A stretch of 64,000 bases of DNA from Hyphomicrobium_A sp963724945 (GTDB lineage: Bacteria > Pseudomonadota > Alphaproteobacteria > Rhizobiales > Hyphomicrobiaceae), in assembly GCA_963724945.1 (NCBI GenBank), contig CAVRWL010000003.1, forward strand, positions 1,054,001-1,118,000, written 5' to 3'. The notes beneath the pieces were generated by a model that worked only from the letters and a program-made list of their open reading frames with translations, did not search any database and was not told the DNA's origin. Positions 46,112 to 54,306 of the stretch are shown here, piece after piece. The position numbers and the translations under genes were made by a program. Within the stretch, counting starts at the first letter, position 1; each line of letters starts with the position of its first letter.

Positions 46112-46738
46112 TCAGTGATTTGCGCCAGCCGGGGCTGCGTTGTCTCGGCCTGGTCCGCGCGCAGAACCGAGCTGCTCCTTGGCCTTCGCAGCGAAATAGG
46201 TTCGTGCTTGGGTGAGGTCGATCGAGGCCATCTCCTCGAGCGCGCGCTCGCGCACGGCGCGGAATGCGATGGGGTCGAATTTGTCCGCGTTGAAGCGCTG
46301 CGCGAACTGCACGGCTACAAGTCCAGGTCCGTACTTGGCCGGCGCATACTTGAAGACGTCGAACTCCATGACTTTGCCGTCCGGCGCCCAGGTCAGGAAG
46401 TCGATCATGGCCTCGTCGTCGGTCTTGCTCTTGCGCACCACGTACTTGGCGTCGGGGTTGGCCGCCACGACGGCATCGGCGACCTTGCTTGCCATCAGGG
46501 CCGCATCCTCGCCGACCGCGGGATAGACGTAGTAGGCGAACAGCTTCGTCCAGTCCTTGACCGTCTGGCCGGGAAGCGTGAACTCGGCGAGCGCATTGCC
46601 CGGCTGTCCATCGTTAAGGCGCGCGGCATCCTCGTAGTCGAGGTGGTAGCGCTCGCCGCCGAACTCAGGCGTCGGCGCGTCGGCGCGTGCGAGCGTCGCC
46701 GCGGCGAGGAGGCACAGAGCGATGAGGAACGTGCGCAT
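46112..46738 (-). CDS. secreted hypothetical protein
   Basis: 208 residues, signal peptide FLIALCLLAAATLARADA. The mature part has YHLDYEDAARLNDGQPGNAL, EFTLPGQTVKDWTKLFAYYV and FLTWAPDGKVMEFDVFKYAP, the layout of a single compact alpha-beta periplasmic domain. The tail is Ala/Gly-rich. The family is widespread in this order without known function. It lies 17 bases from the small gene upstream, so they may be one operon. Confidence 0.75.
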   Translation of the reverse strand: MRTFLIALCLLAAATLARADAPTPEFGGERYHLDYEDAARLNDGQPGNALAEFTLPGQTVKDWTKLFAYYVYPAVGEDAALMASKVADAVVAANPDAKYVVRKSKTDDEAMIDFLTWAPDGKVMEFDVFKYAPAKYGPGLVAVQFAQRFNADKFDPIAFRAVRERALEEMASIDLTQARTYFAAKAKEQLGSARGPGRDNAAPAGANH

Positions 46739-46755
46739 GAAGCCTCGCGCGTTGA

Positions 46756-46989
46756 CTACGGCTGCGGCTTAAGATCGCTCTCGTCGACGATGCGATCGAA
46801 AGGCTCGGTCTCGCTCTTGATCTTGTAGAGGGTGACGCCGCTGTCGAGCCGCACAAGCTGCTCGATGCGATACTCGACGTGATGAACGGTGCGGCTCTCA
46901 ATGCGAAACATGGTGGGGCCGTCGCGCGCCGGCGCCGCGATGGGCGGGAGGCGGACGGTCATCCCAACGTTGAGCGCGGGCTTCGACAT
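46756..46989 (-). CDS. small conserved hypothetical protein
   Basis: 77 residues from an ATG at 46989; an alternative ATG at 47022 adds eleven residues and has no ribosome site. Reads SKPALNVGMTVRLPPI, MFRIESRTVHHVEYRIEQLV and LYKIKSETEPFDRIVDESDL. Beta-rich and soluble; no motif known. Confidence 0.55.
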   Translation of the reverse strand: MSKPALNVGMTVRLPPIAAPARDGPTMFRIESRTVHHVEYRIEQLVRLDSGVTLYKIKSETEPFDRIVDESDLKPQP

Positions 46990-47343
46990 GCGGGTGAGCT
47001 CGCTTTGAGGAGTTGCGCCCATGATGTCGGCGTCACACGGGCGTCATCCCATACCCGCGTGAGGCTAAAGAGATCGTGTCCGAGGTCGTGACAAATCGAT
47101 CGAGCCGGATCGATTGCGTGCGCGCGCCACGTGCCGCCTACGGGTTGCGGCCTGTCCTGCATCGGGTTAGGTAAAGGCCGTGATCCGCCCCCTCGCGTAG
47201 GACGAGGGACGCTTTTGAGCCTGAGCTCGACAAATCTTGCGATCGAGCCGAACCAGCAACGACTGCAAATCGTTATCACTGACCGCTTTGGGCCCGCACG
47301 GCGGCGGCCTCAAGTCTCAATCGATCATTTCTTGGAGGCAATC
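46990..47343. other. 354-base gap upstream of egtB
   Basis: Divergent promoter space between the small hypothetical gene and egtB. No coding frame is supported; an ATG-free extension of the egtB frame reaches 47131 but lacks a ribosome site. No clear operator is seen. Confidence 0.45.
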
Positions 47344-48657
47344 ATGCTCTTAGCGCCGTCGGTCCAGGCGGACCTCGGACGAGATTCGCGCCCGCAGGTC
47401 AGCGATCTCCGCGATCGGCTGCGCCGCAGCCGGCAATTGTCGCTCGACCTCGCCCGGCCGCTGAGCGACGAGGATCAGACGGTCCAGGCGATGGACGATG
47501 CGAGCCCGACGAAGTGGCACTTGGCGCACACCACTTGGTTCTATGAGGCCTTCGTCTTGAGGGCGCACCTGCCGGGCTATCAGCCCTTCTCCGACGACTT
47601 CGACTACTGCTTCAATTCCTACTACGAGACGAAGGGCGAGCGGCAGCCGCGCGCTAGGCGCGGTCTGTTGACGCGCCCCTCCGCTGCGCAGGTGCGCGCC
47701 TACCGTGCCCACGTCGACGCCGGCCTCGAGCGCCTGCTCGCCGACGGCATCGCTGCAGATGCCGCCGACCCCGTCGCCGCCTTGATCGAGCTCGGCATCA
47801 ATCACGAGCAGCAGCACCAGGAGCTTCTTCTCACCGACATCTTGAGCCTGTTCGCAGCCAACCCGCTGCGTCCGGCCTACCGCCAGCCGCAGCCGAAGCC
47901 CGAGGCCGTGACGGAGCTGGCGCCTGCCGCCTTCATCGCGTTCCTCGGCGGCATCCGCGCGATCGGCCATGACGGCGAAGGGTTCGCCTACGACAACGAG
48001 AGCCCGCGCCATGAGGCGCTGCTGCACCCCTACTGCCTCGCCGACCGCTGCGTGACGAACGGCGAGTGGCTCGCCTTCATCGGCGACGGTGGCTACCACG
48101 ATCCGCTCCTGTGGCTCGCCGACGGCTGGGCGGCTGTGAAAGCGCAAGGCTGGGAGGCGCCGGGATATTGGGAGAGCCGCGACGGCGCTTGGCACCAGAT
48201 GACGCTCGAGGGCCTGCTGCCAATCGACGAGCGCGCGCCCGTTTCGCACGTGAGCTACTTCGAGGCCGACGCCTACGCGCGCTGGGCCGGCAAGCGGCTC
48301 CCCACCGAGTTCGAGTGGGAGGTCGCAAGCAGCGGATATGCGCTCGAGGGCAATGACCTTGGCTCCGGCGCTCTTCGCCCGCGCCAGGCAAAGTGCGCGG
48401 GCGAGGGGCGCTTATCGCAACTCTTTGGCGACGTCTGGGAGTGGACGGCCTCCGCCTACCTGCCCTATCCCGGCTACCGCGCCGCACCCGGCGGCATCGG
48501 CGAGTACAACGGCAAGTTCATGGTGAGCCAACAGGTCTTGCGCGGGGGCAGCTGCTTCACGCCCGGCGGGCACGTGCGCGCCACCTACCGCAACTTCTTC
48601 TATCCGTTCCAGCGCTGGCAGATGATGGGCGTGCGCCTCGCCGAGGAGGCGGCATGA
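47344..48657 (+). CDS. egtB: ergothioneine biosynthesis sulfoxide synthase EgtB
   Basis: Iron enzyme that joins hercynine to a thiol (gamma-glutamylcysteine or cysteine) through an oxygen-dependent C-S bond. 437 residues from an ATG with tggaggc upstream. N-terminal DinB-like domain with the metal His in WHLAHTTWFYE and the HxxxH-type pair in NHEQQHQELL. C-terminal formylglycine-generating-like domain: GEWLAFIGDGGY, YFEADAYARWAGKRLPTEFE, LFGDVWEWTASAYLPYPGY and VLRGGSCFTPGGH. Its stop overlaps the egtD start. Confidence 0.96.
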   Translation: MLLAPSVQADLGRDSRPQVSDLRDRLRRSRQLSLDLARPLSDEDQTVQAMDDASPTKWHLAHTTWFYEAFVLRAHLPGYQPFSDDFDYCFNSYYETKGERQPRARRGLLTRPSAAQVRAYRAHVDAGLERLLADGIAADAADPVAALIELGINHEQQHQELLLTDILSLFAANPLRPAYRQPQPKPEAVTELAPAAFIAFLGGIRAIGHDGEGFAYDNESPRHEALLHPYCLADRCVTNGEWLAFIGDGGYHDPLLWLADGWAAVKAQGWEAPGYWESRDGAWHQMTLEGLLPIDERAPVSHVSYFEADAYARWAGKRLPTEFEWEVASSGYALEGNDLGSGALRPRQAKCAGEGRLSQLFGDVWEWTASAYLPYPGYRAAPGGIGEYNGKFMVSQQVLRGGSCFTPGGHVRATYRNFFYPFQRWQMMGVRLAEEAA

Positions 48658-49610
48658 GGCGCGCCTCCGACAGCGGCACCATCGCGGTTCAATCCGATTT
48701 CGCCCGCGCGCTGCTCTCCGGCCTCACGGCGCCGGCAAAGTCGATCCCCTGCCGCTTCCTCTACGACGCGGCGGGCAGCGCGCTGTTCGAGCGCATCACG
48801 GAGCTGCCCGAGTACTATCCGACGCGGACCGAGATGCGCATCCTGCGCGAGCGCGCCGAGCAGATCGCTGCCGATGCCGCACCCGGCAACGTGCTCATCG
48901 AGTTCGGCTCGGGCTCGAGCCTCAAGACCGAGCTGCTCTTGCAGAAGATGACGCAGCTCTTCGCCTACGTGCCGGTCGACATCAGTGCCGCGGCGTTGCG
49001 CGAGGCGACCGCGCGCATCAAGAAGCGCTTTCCGGGTCTGACGGTCATGCCGCTGTGCGGGGACTTCGCGCAGCCGCTGGCGCTTTCCGACGAGATCGCG
49101 GGCCGTCCGCGGCTCGGGTTCTTCCCCGGCTCGACCATCGGCAACTTGACGCAGCAAGCGGGCGTCAAGCTGCTCGCCAACATGGCGAAGATTCTCGGGC
49201 ACGGTGCGCGCCTCATCATCGGCGCGGATCTGAAAAAGGACGTGCGCCGCCTGATCCGCGCCTACGACGACGCCGACGGCGTGACGGCCGCGTTCAATCT
49301 CAACCTGTTGAAGCGCGCCAACCGCGAGCTTAACGCCGACTTCGACGTCGGCCAGTTCGACCACCTGGCGATCTGGGACGAGCCGCACGGGCGCGTCGAG
49401 CTCTACCTCGTCAGCCAGGCTAAGCAGACGGTCACCGTGCTGGGCCGGCGCATCGCCTTTGCCGCCGGCGAGCGCATCCACACCGAGCACTCGCACAAGT
49501 ACGACGTCGACGGCTTCCAGGCGATGGCGCTCAGCGCCGGCTGGCGCGCCAAGGACGTGTGGACGGACGCGGAGCGCCTTTTCAGCGTGCACGTTATGGA
49601 AGCCGTTTAA
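48654..49610 (+). CDS. egtD: L-histidine N-alpha-methyltransferase EgtD
   Basis: Adds three methyl groups to histidine to give hercynine, the first step of ergothioneine synthesis. 318 residues. SIPCRFLYDAAGSALFERIT and ELPEYYPTRTE are the signature start; SAM motif in LIEFGSGSSLKTELLL; LGFFPGSTIGNL and FNLNLLKRANREL follow. ATGA overlap with egtB and a gaggagg site inside egtB show coupled translation. No egtA, egtC or egtE is nearby, so the last steps use genes elsewhere. Confidence 0.96.
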   Translation: MRRASDSGTIAVQSDFARALLSGLTAPAKSIPCRFLYDAAGSALFERITELPEYYPTRTEMRILRERAEQIAADAAPGNVLIEFGSGSSLKTELLLQKMTQLFAYVPVDISAAALREATARIKKRFPGLTVMPLCGDFAQPLALSDEIAGRPRLGFFPGSTIGNLTQQAGVKLLANMAKILGHGARLIIGADLKKDVRRLIRAYDDADGVTAAFNLNLLKRANRELNADFDVGQFDHLAIWDEPHGRVELYLVSQAKQTVTVLGRRIAFAAGERIHTEHSHKYDVDGFQAMALSAGWRAKDVWTDAERLFSVHVMEAV

Positions 49611-49652
49611 TCGCCTTCGCCTTTGGCCGGCGAATTGCGCTAGAACCGCCCC

Positions 49653-50324
49653 ATGACCTGGCACAAGGGTGGCCCCGGCGCGCGGCGCGGCTATCACCAC
49701 GGCAACCTGCGCGAGGCGCTCATCGCGGCGGCGCTCGATCTCATCTCCAAGAAGGGGCCGGCAGGCTTCACCTTCGCCGATGCCGCGCGCGCCGCCGGCG
49801 TCAGCCCGGCCGCGCCCTACCGGCATTTCCGCGACCGCGACGCGCTGATGGCCGACGTGGCGCGGCGCGGATTCGATGGCTTTGCCGATGCGCTCAGCAG
49901 GGCCTGGGACGGCGGCAAGCCGACCCCGCGCTCAGCGTTCGAGCGCGTCGGGCGCGCCTACCTCGCGTTCGCCGCCAAGGAGCCGGCGCTGTTCTCGGCC
50001 ATGTTCGAATCGGGGCTTTCGGTCTCGGAATACCCGGAAGTGCGCGAGGCGGGCGACCGCGCGTTCGGCGTGCTGCGCGAGGCGTGCGAGGCGCTGTGCC
50101 GCGACGCTGCCCAAGGAGCGCCGGCCGCCGTCGTTGATGATGGCCTTGCACATCTGGAGCTTGAGCCACGGCATCGCGGCGCTGTTTGCGCGCGGGGATG
50201 CGGCGCGCCGCGTCGATCCCGATGTCGCCGGAGGAGCTGCTCGAGGCCGCCGTGCTCATCTACCTGGAAGGGTTGGGTGTGCCGCCGGATCTATCTGGAA
50301 GGCCTGGGCGTGCCCCCGGACTAG
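49653..50324 (+). CDS. TetR-family regulator, frame breaks in the C-terminal part
   Basis: About 215 residues. The DNA-binding head is clean: YHHGNLREALIAAALDLISK, FTFADAARAAGVSPAAPYRH and FRDRDALMADVARRG. A WHG-type C-terminal domain follows in pieces: LMMALHIWSLSHGIAALFAR in the second frame from about 50130, MSPEELLEAAVLIYLEGLGV in the third from about 50220, then a repeated IYLEGLGVPPD back in the first frame to the stop. At least two indels plus a 31-base duplication. It starts 42 bases after egtD; it may or may not regulate ergothioneine genes. Confidence 0.8.
   Translation: MTWHKGGPGARRGYHHGNLREALIAAALDLISKKGPAGFTFADAARAAGVSPAAPYRHFRDRDALMADVARRGFDGFADALSRAWDGGKPTPRSAFERVGRAYLAFAAKEPALFSAMFESGLSVSEYPEVREAGDRAFGVLREACEALCRDAAQGAPAAVVDDGLAHLELEPRHRGAVCARGCGAPRRSRCRRRSCSRPPCSSTWKGWVCRRIYLEGLGVPPD
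50258..50321 (+). repeat. 31-bp imperfect tandem duplication at the TetR 3' end
   Basis: Copy one 50258-50288 and copy two 50289-50319. Both encode IYLEGLGVPP in their own frame, and all five differences between them are synonymous (tac/tat, ggg/ggc, ttg/ctg, ggt/ggc, ccg/ccc). Confidence 0.8.
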
Positions 50325-50411
50325 CCCTTTACACCTGAGGGAAAAACAAGCACAAAACGAGTCCTTATGTTCTGTGCGGAGTTTCAACCTCAGCAAGAAG
50401 GATCTAAGGAT

Positions 50412-50558
50412 ATGTCTTCCCCCAAGGGGCCCCGAAAGACGGTCCATCGCGACGCCGAAGATGGGCGGTTTGTCACCAAAAAGTATGCGGACAACCATCC
50501 CCGAACGACTGAGAAGGAGCGTGTGCGCACCGACCCGCCTCCGTCGAAGAAGAAGTAG
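50412..50558 (+). CDS. small basic conserved protein
   Basis: 48 residues from an ATG with ctaaggat upstream. Reads SSPKGPRKTVHRDAEDGRFV and TKKYADNHPRTTEKERV, ending in PPPSKKK. The DAEDGRFVTKKYADNHPRTT stretch is like short proteins common in rhizobia of unknown role. Soluble, highly charged. Confidence 0.6.
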   Translation: MSSPKGPRKTVHRDAEDGRFVTKKYADNHPRTTEKERVRTDPPPSKKK

Positions 50559-50594
50559 CCGCAACGCATCGCTAATTGGGCCGACTCCCAATCC

Positions 50595-50627
50595 TAAGGT
50601 GCCAGACTTTCCGGGTCCGACACCTTA
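50595..50627. repeat. dispersed palindromic element, copy 1
   Basis: Arms taaggtgccagac (50595-50607) and gtccgacacctta (50615-50627). The core ggtg-cagac ... gtccgacacc matches the elements inside the oxoprolinase gene. Here it is intergenic and could also end transcription of the small gene at 50412. Confidence 0.6.
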
Positions 50628-50691
50628 AGCGCCGTGGATCGCGCTCCCAAAGGGACACATGATGCGGCGACTTCGGACAGTTTCGGACAGT

Positions 50692-51435
50692 CTAAAACTT
50701 TGACCACTTACCTGTCTCGTAGTCGAACCATTCGCTAATCTTTTCTCCGTCCCATTTGAGCGCGATATGTTTCGTTTGGATGGGTACGGACACCACATTC
50801 GGCCAGAACGCGGCAATGCATTGACCCTTGGCGTGGCGAACACTCGGGTAGACGACGCCATTGCTGTCGTCTTCGCGGAGCTGGCGCGCAAGCTCTTGGG
50901 GAGCGCCGTACTTGGCTGGGTCTGGGTCTAAAAATCTAGACCAATCCCCCTTGCGAAGGTCGTGCAGCCGAGTGTCGATCGAACCCTGATAGCCGCTGTA
51001 TGCCTCTTCGTGTGGATCGTCTGTGGTCTTCGAATAGAACCGTCCCATATGAAACGCCACTTCGCGAAGAGCTGTCTCAAACTTATTACCCGCGTAGTAC
51101 ACCCCATAGTCCCCAGCAGTGAAGCGAGTTGGCCTACCTCTACTGACGTGCGTAAATGGGGCCATCACGACAGATGACCCGGGACCAGCAACCCTACGAG
51201 ACGACGGAACCAGGCTAATCTCTCCCGCCTCCTGACGAAGGCGGGGATTGGTCATACCTTCTAGTTCAAAGAGAAAATCCCAGTCATCAGGATCAGCAAT
51301 TCGCTCAAATATGTTGATCGGAGGATAGCGCGTCGGCACGAGCCGATGCGTCGCTTTCCATCGAACCCGTGCTTGCGGAATCCTTTCTATGGTCGAGCGG
51401 TCAATGAAAAGGTCTGATTGCTTCTTTTTTACCAT
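50692..51435 (-). CDS. RES-domain toxin
   Basis: 247 residues. RES domains (PF08808) are NAD-degrading toxins of type II toxin-antitoxin pairs. Conserved positions: Arg in VRWKATHRLVPTRYPP, the Tyr/Glu part YGVYYAGNKFETALREVAFH, and the Ser-containing SNGVVYPSVRHAKGQC. It starts seven bases inside the antitoxin stop region (overlap 51429-51435), so they are translated together. GC content is visibly lower than in neighbouring genes, suggesting transfer. Confidence 0.9.
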   Translation of the reverse strand: MVKKKQSDLFIDRSTIERIPQARVRWKATHRLVPTRYPPINIFERIADPDDWDFLFELEGMTNPRLRQEAGEISLVPSSRRVAGPGSSVVMAPFTHVSRGRPTRFTAGDYGVYYAGNKFETALREVAFHMGRFYSKTTDDPHEEAYSGYQGSIDTRLHDLRKGDWSRFLDPDPAKYGAPQELARQLREDDSNGVVYPSVRHAKGQCIAAFWPNVVSVPIQTKHIALKWDGEKISEWFDYETGKWSKF

Positions 51436-51824
51436 CCGCCTCTGACGCTATCCAAATAGTCACGAACGGCCGCCAAATCGACCATTTGGCCGCCCAACAT
51501 GCGATCAAGCGCTGATTGTCCACCAAAGGCCTTGTTCGGTCTGCGTACCCAGGCGTCCGCCATTTCTGGTCTTTGGTACAAGATCTCTAGAGCTTTAAAA
51601 ATGCCCAGCATATAACTGATCCGGCTTTGGAGATCGTGGCTGTGGGTGATTTGGCCGACTTGGCCGTTCTTCCAATTGTAGTATGTCCCCTTGCCAGGTT
51701 TACCGAGGAGCGTCATCGCCTCATCCGGCGTTAGCCTCCACTTTCCCGCTATCGCGAAGAATGTCCGCAATCCGACTTGCACCGTGTTGTGATGGCGATC
51801 CGTAGTGGTGGCAACTAGAGGCAT
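51429..51824 (-). CDS. Xre/MbcA/ParS-type antitoxin
   Basis: 131 residues. N-terminal Xre-like helix-turn-helix (LTPDEAMTLLGKPGKGTYYNWK) and C-terminal toxin-binding DUF2384 domain (YMLGIFKALEILYQRPEMAD, WVRRPNKAFGGQSALDRMLGG) that docks on the RES toxin. Upstream 28-72 bases is a long inverted repeat, the expected self-operator. No clear ribosome site before the ATG. Confidence 0.9.
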   Translation of the reverse strand: MPLVATTTDRHHNTVQVGLRTFFAIAGKWRLTPDEAMTLLGKPGKGTYYNWKNGQVGQITHSHDLQSRISYMLGIFKALEILYQRPEMADAWVRRPNKAFGGQSALDRMLGGQMVDLAAVRDYLDSVRGGW

Positions 51825-51851
51825 ATGCGTTCTCGTATGACTGCCCTGAGA

Positions 51852-51895
51852 AGTTCAGTATTGGACTTTTCACGAGAATTGTCCAGTGCTGAACT
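51852..51895 (-). promoter_or_regulatory. inverted-repeat operator of the toxin-antitoxin pair
   Basis: Arms agttcagtattggac (51852-51866) and gtccagtgctgaact (51881-51895) match at 13 of 15 positions, with a 14-base AT-rich spacer. It sits just upstream of the antitoxin start, where an Xre dimer would repress its own promoter. Confidence 0.65.
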
Positions 51896-51998
51896 AACTG
51901 CCGCCCCCTTCCAGATCCTTGACCCTTGGTAGCATAGAGCCCGTCCGCGCCGATTTTCCCCGTCCCCCTCTTGACGGCGCCACAATCGGGTGGCACCT

Positions 51999-52023
51999 AT
52001 GTAAATGTGATAAACATTCACAT
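51999..52023. promoter_or_regulatory. second inverted repeat, possible operator
   Basis: Arms atgtaaatgt and acattcacat (9 of 10) around gataa. It lies 34 bases before the DUF2852 start and 175 before the antitoxin start, so it may serve either direction. Confidence 0.4.
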
Positions 52024-52056
52024 GAGCACACGAGGTGAAGTGCGATGACTTAGGTT

Positions 52057-52464
52057 GTGGCGACGCTCGACGATTGGGGCAAACCGGCGTGGATTGCCGT
52101 GATGGTCCTCGGCTTCATCCTGTTCTGGCCCCTTGGCCTCGCAATTCTGGCCTACATGATCTGGAGTGGACGCATGGGATGCGGACGGCATGGTGATATG
52201 GCCCGCTGGCAGCGGCACATGGCCGACAGGTTTGATCGCGGCATGGAGCGTTGGGGCCGCGAGATGCGCGGCGCCTATTCGAGCGGCAACCGCGCGTTCG
52301 ACGACTACCGCGACGAGACGCTACGCCGCCTCGAGGAGGAGAGCCGCGAGTTCCGCGAGTTCTTGGACCGGCTGCGCAAGGCGAAGGACAAGGAGGAGTT
52401 CGACGCCTTCATGGCCGAGCGCCGCTCGCGTCCGAGCGATGGCCCGCAAGGCGCTCCCGCCTGA
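52057..52464 (+). CDS. DUF2852 membrane protein, first copy
   Basis: 135 residues from a GTG at 52057 with tagg before it. N-terminal membrane helix (PAWIAVMVLGFILFWPLGLA) then a helical tail, FDDYRDETLRRLEEESREFR to EEFDAFMAERRSRP, the DUF2852 hallmark. Function unknown; the family is common in this order. Confidence 0.88.
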   Translation: MATLDDWGKPAWIAVMVLGFILFWPLGLAILAYMIWSGRMGCGRHGDMARWQRHMADRFDRGMERWGREMRGAYSSGNRAFDDYRDETLRRLEEESREFREFLDRLRKAKDKEEFDAFMAERRSRPSDGPQGAPA

Positions 52465-52550
52465 TGCGCGCCATCGAAACGTAACGCATTCGCGCCGGGG
52501 CGGTCCGCCGCCCCGGCAGTCCTGTCAAACGGCAATGGGAGCATTCCGCC

Positions 52551-52943
52551 ATGCCCCTCTTGTTCCTCGGCTTCATCTTCGTGATGCTCTTTTGGCTGTT
52601 CTGGGCCATGGTCTGGGCCGCCGCGTTGCTGTTCTGGCCCCTCACGCTGCTAATCGCAGGCGTGTTGCTGTTACGCGGACTGATGCGGCGCTCGCAGCGC
52701 TCGATTGGCGTGCGCGCCCAAGATCCGCGCGACCGCCAGGGTGCGGCGCGCCACAAGGGCGCTTTCCGCCACAGCGCCTTCGAGGACTATCGCCGGGAGA
52801 CGATGGCCCGCCTCGATGAGGAGAGCGCCAAGTTCCGCGAGTTCCTGCAGCGCTTGCGCCGCTCGCGCGACAAGCAGGAGTTCGATGCGTTCATGGCCGG
52901 GCGCCGCGGGCGGCCAGCGATCACGCAGGGCGATGCCGGGTAA
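52551..52943 (+). CDS. DUF2852-like membrane protein, second copy
   Basis: 130 residues. Two hydrophobic stretches (LFLGFIFVMLFWLFWAMVW and ALLFWPLTLLIAGVLLLRGL) and a tail FEDYRRETMARLDEESAKFR to KQEFDAFMAGRRGRP that is a clear paralogue of the tail of the gene 87 bases upstream. The two are probably co-transcribed and may form a hetero-oligomer. Confidence 0.85.
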   Translation: MPLLFLGFIFVMLFWLFWAMVWAAALLFWPLTLLIAGVLLLRGLMRRSQRSIGVRAQDPRDRQGAARHKGAFRHSAFEDYRRETMARLDEESAKFREFLQRLRRSRDKQEFDAFMAGRRGRPAITQGDAG

Positions 52944-53018
52944 AACGCTCGAACGAGCTGCGAACGAAAACGAGGAGCCGGGCGAACCCTCCCGGCTCTT
53001 TGCATTTGCCGGCAGCGC

Positions 53019-53867
53019 TCAGCGGATCGTCTTGTCGAAATTGACCGCCGTCGACAGCCCCGTCACCGTGTTGAGGCCCTTCACGCCGAGGAGGGTGGCA
53101 CCGTAGAGGTCGGCGCCGGTGAGGTTGGCGCCCGTCAGATCGGCGCCGGTGAGATCGGCCTTGGAGAGATCGGCTTTCGTGAGGTTGGCGCCCGTCAGAT
53201 CCGCGTCGACGAAGCGCGAGAACGTCAGCACGGCGCGGTCGAGGTTCACGCCCTTCATGATGGCGTGGGAGAAATCGCACGACTTGAGCATGTTCTTGGC
53301 GAGCGTGGTGATCGTGCCCTGGCCCGGGCGCGATTCGAGCGGGCTCAAGTTGGCGCCCGTCAGGTCGGCGCCGTGGAAGTCCGCTCCCGACATGTTGGCC
53401 ATGACGCGGATGCCCGTGAGATTGGCGCCGGCAAAGCGCGGCGCGTCGGCGAGGTTGTCCGAGAGATCGGTGTAGATCGTCGGGCGCAGGATCGTGGCGC
53501 CGGTCAAGTTGGCGCCGGAGAGATCGGCGTGGATGAGCACGGCGCGGTCGAGCCGCGTGTGCGACAGGTCGGCGCCCCGCAGGTTGGCTTTCGTGAAGTC
53601 GACGCCGTAGAGATCGGAGTGCGCGAGGTTGGCGCCTTTGAAGTCGAGGCCGCCGAGGTCGAGATAGGTGAGGTCGTGATGGGAGTAGTCGACCCGCTCG
53701 CCGGGCTTGGCCTTGAACAGCGCGGACGTGATCTCGCGCACGGTGAAGTCGGCGTCGTTCTGATGAACGGGCTCGGTTTCCTCGGCCGCAACGCCGAATG
53801 GCAACGCGGCCAGCATGGCTGCCGCCAGGAGGAGGGTGGGCGTAAGTACCGCGCGTCGTCGTTGCAT
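53019..53867 (-). CDS. secreted pentapeptide-repeat protein
   Basis: 282 residues with a signal peptide (LTPTLLLAAAMLAALPFGVA). From residue 65 almost every fifth position is Leu or Phe in A(D/N)LXX units: LGGLDFKGANLAHSDLYGVD, LSGANLTGATI, ADLTGANLTKADLSKADLTG, making a right-handed quadrilateral beta helix. Periplasmic location is unusual for the family. Role unknown. Confidence 0.9.
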   Translation of the reverse strand: MQRRRAVLTPTLLLAAAMLAALPFGVAAEETEPVHQNDADFTVREITSALFKAKPGERVDYSHHDLTYLDLGGLDFKGANLAHSDLYGVDFTKANLRGADLSHTRLDRAVLIHADLSGANLTGATILRPTIYTDLSDNLADAPRFAGANLTGIRVMANMSGADFHGADLTGANLSPLESRPGQGTITTLAKNMLKSCDFSHAIMKGVNLDRAVLTFSRFVDADLTGANLTKADLSKADLTGADLTGANLTGADLYGATLLGVKGLNTVTGLSTAVNFDKTIR

Positions 53868-54306
53868 TCTTTTTTTCCTCGCCCAGCCGGAGAGCTTATC
53901 CTTAAATGATTGGTGATGCGGGCGACGCGCGCAATAGGCAGAATGCCTTAAATTACGGAAATGTCGGCCTTATGTGGCTTTCCGTCATCGCTTCAATGGC
54001 CGCAATTCCAACGGGCGTCGTGCTTGTGGAGACTTGCGTGCATACCCGTCATCCCGGAAGCCGGCGCTTCAGCGACGGCTATCCGGGATCTTGCAATTGG
54101 CACCGAATCCAGCCGCAGGATCCCGTGTCTGCGGCGCACCGTTTCACGCTGCACCGCGCACGGGATGACGGGTGCAAAGGGCACAACCGCATCCCGGCGT
54201 CATGGCGACCATGCTCCGCGTCCGTGCGCAGCACGGCTTCGCCGTGACGACGGCCGGGACCCACGCCAGCTTCAGCATATGCTTTTGCTTAGAGTAGGCT
54301 CGTGGA
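53868..54306. other. gap with an intergenic repeat region
   Basis: 439 bases without a coding frame that I trust. It contains the large inverted repeat listed separately, further gggatgacgg/cccggcgtcatgg pieces to about 54275, and gggacccacgcc, typical of dispersed chromosomal repeats. Confidence 0.5.
54044..54173. repeat. 130-base inverted-repeat element with cccgtcatcccgg arms
   Basis: Arm acccgtcatccc (54044-54055) pairs with gggatgacgggt (54162-54173). The interior holds further gatcttgc and gatcccg segments. Similar CGTCATCCCGG repeats are dispersed between genes in many alphaproteobacteria; a copy count needs the whole genome. Confidence 0.6.

Noticed and set aside
53906..54247. 113-residue open frame in the repeat gap
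   Set aside because: It is read through the inverted repeat; no ribosome site or conserved residues.
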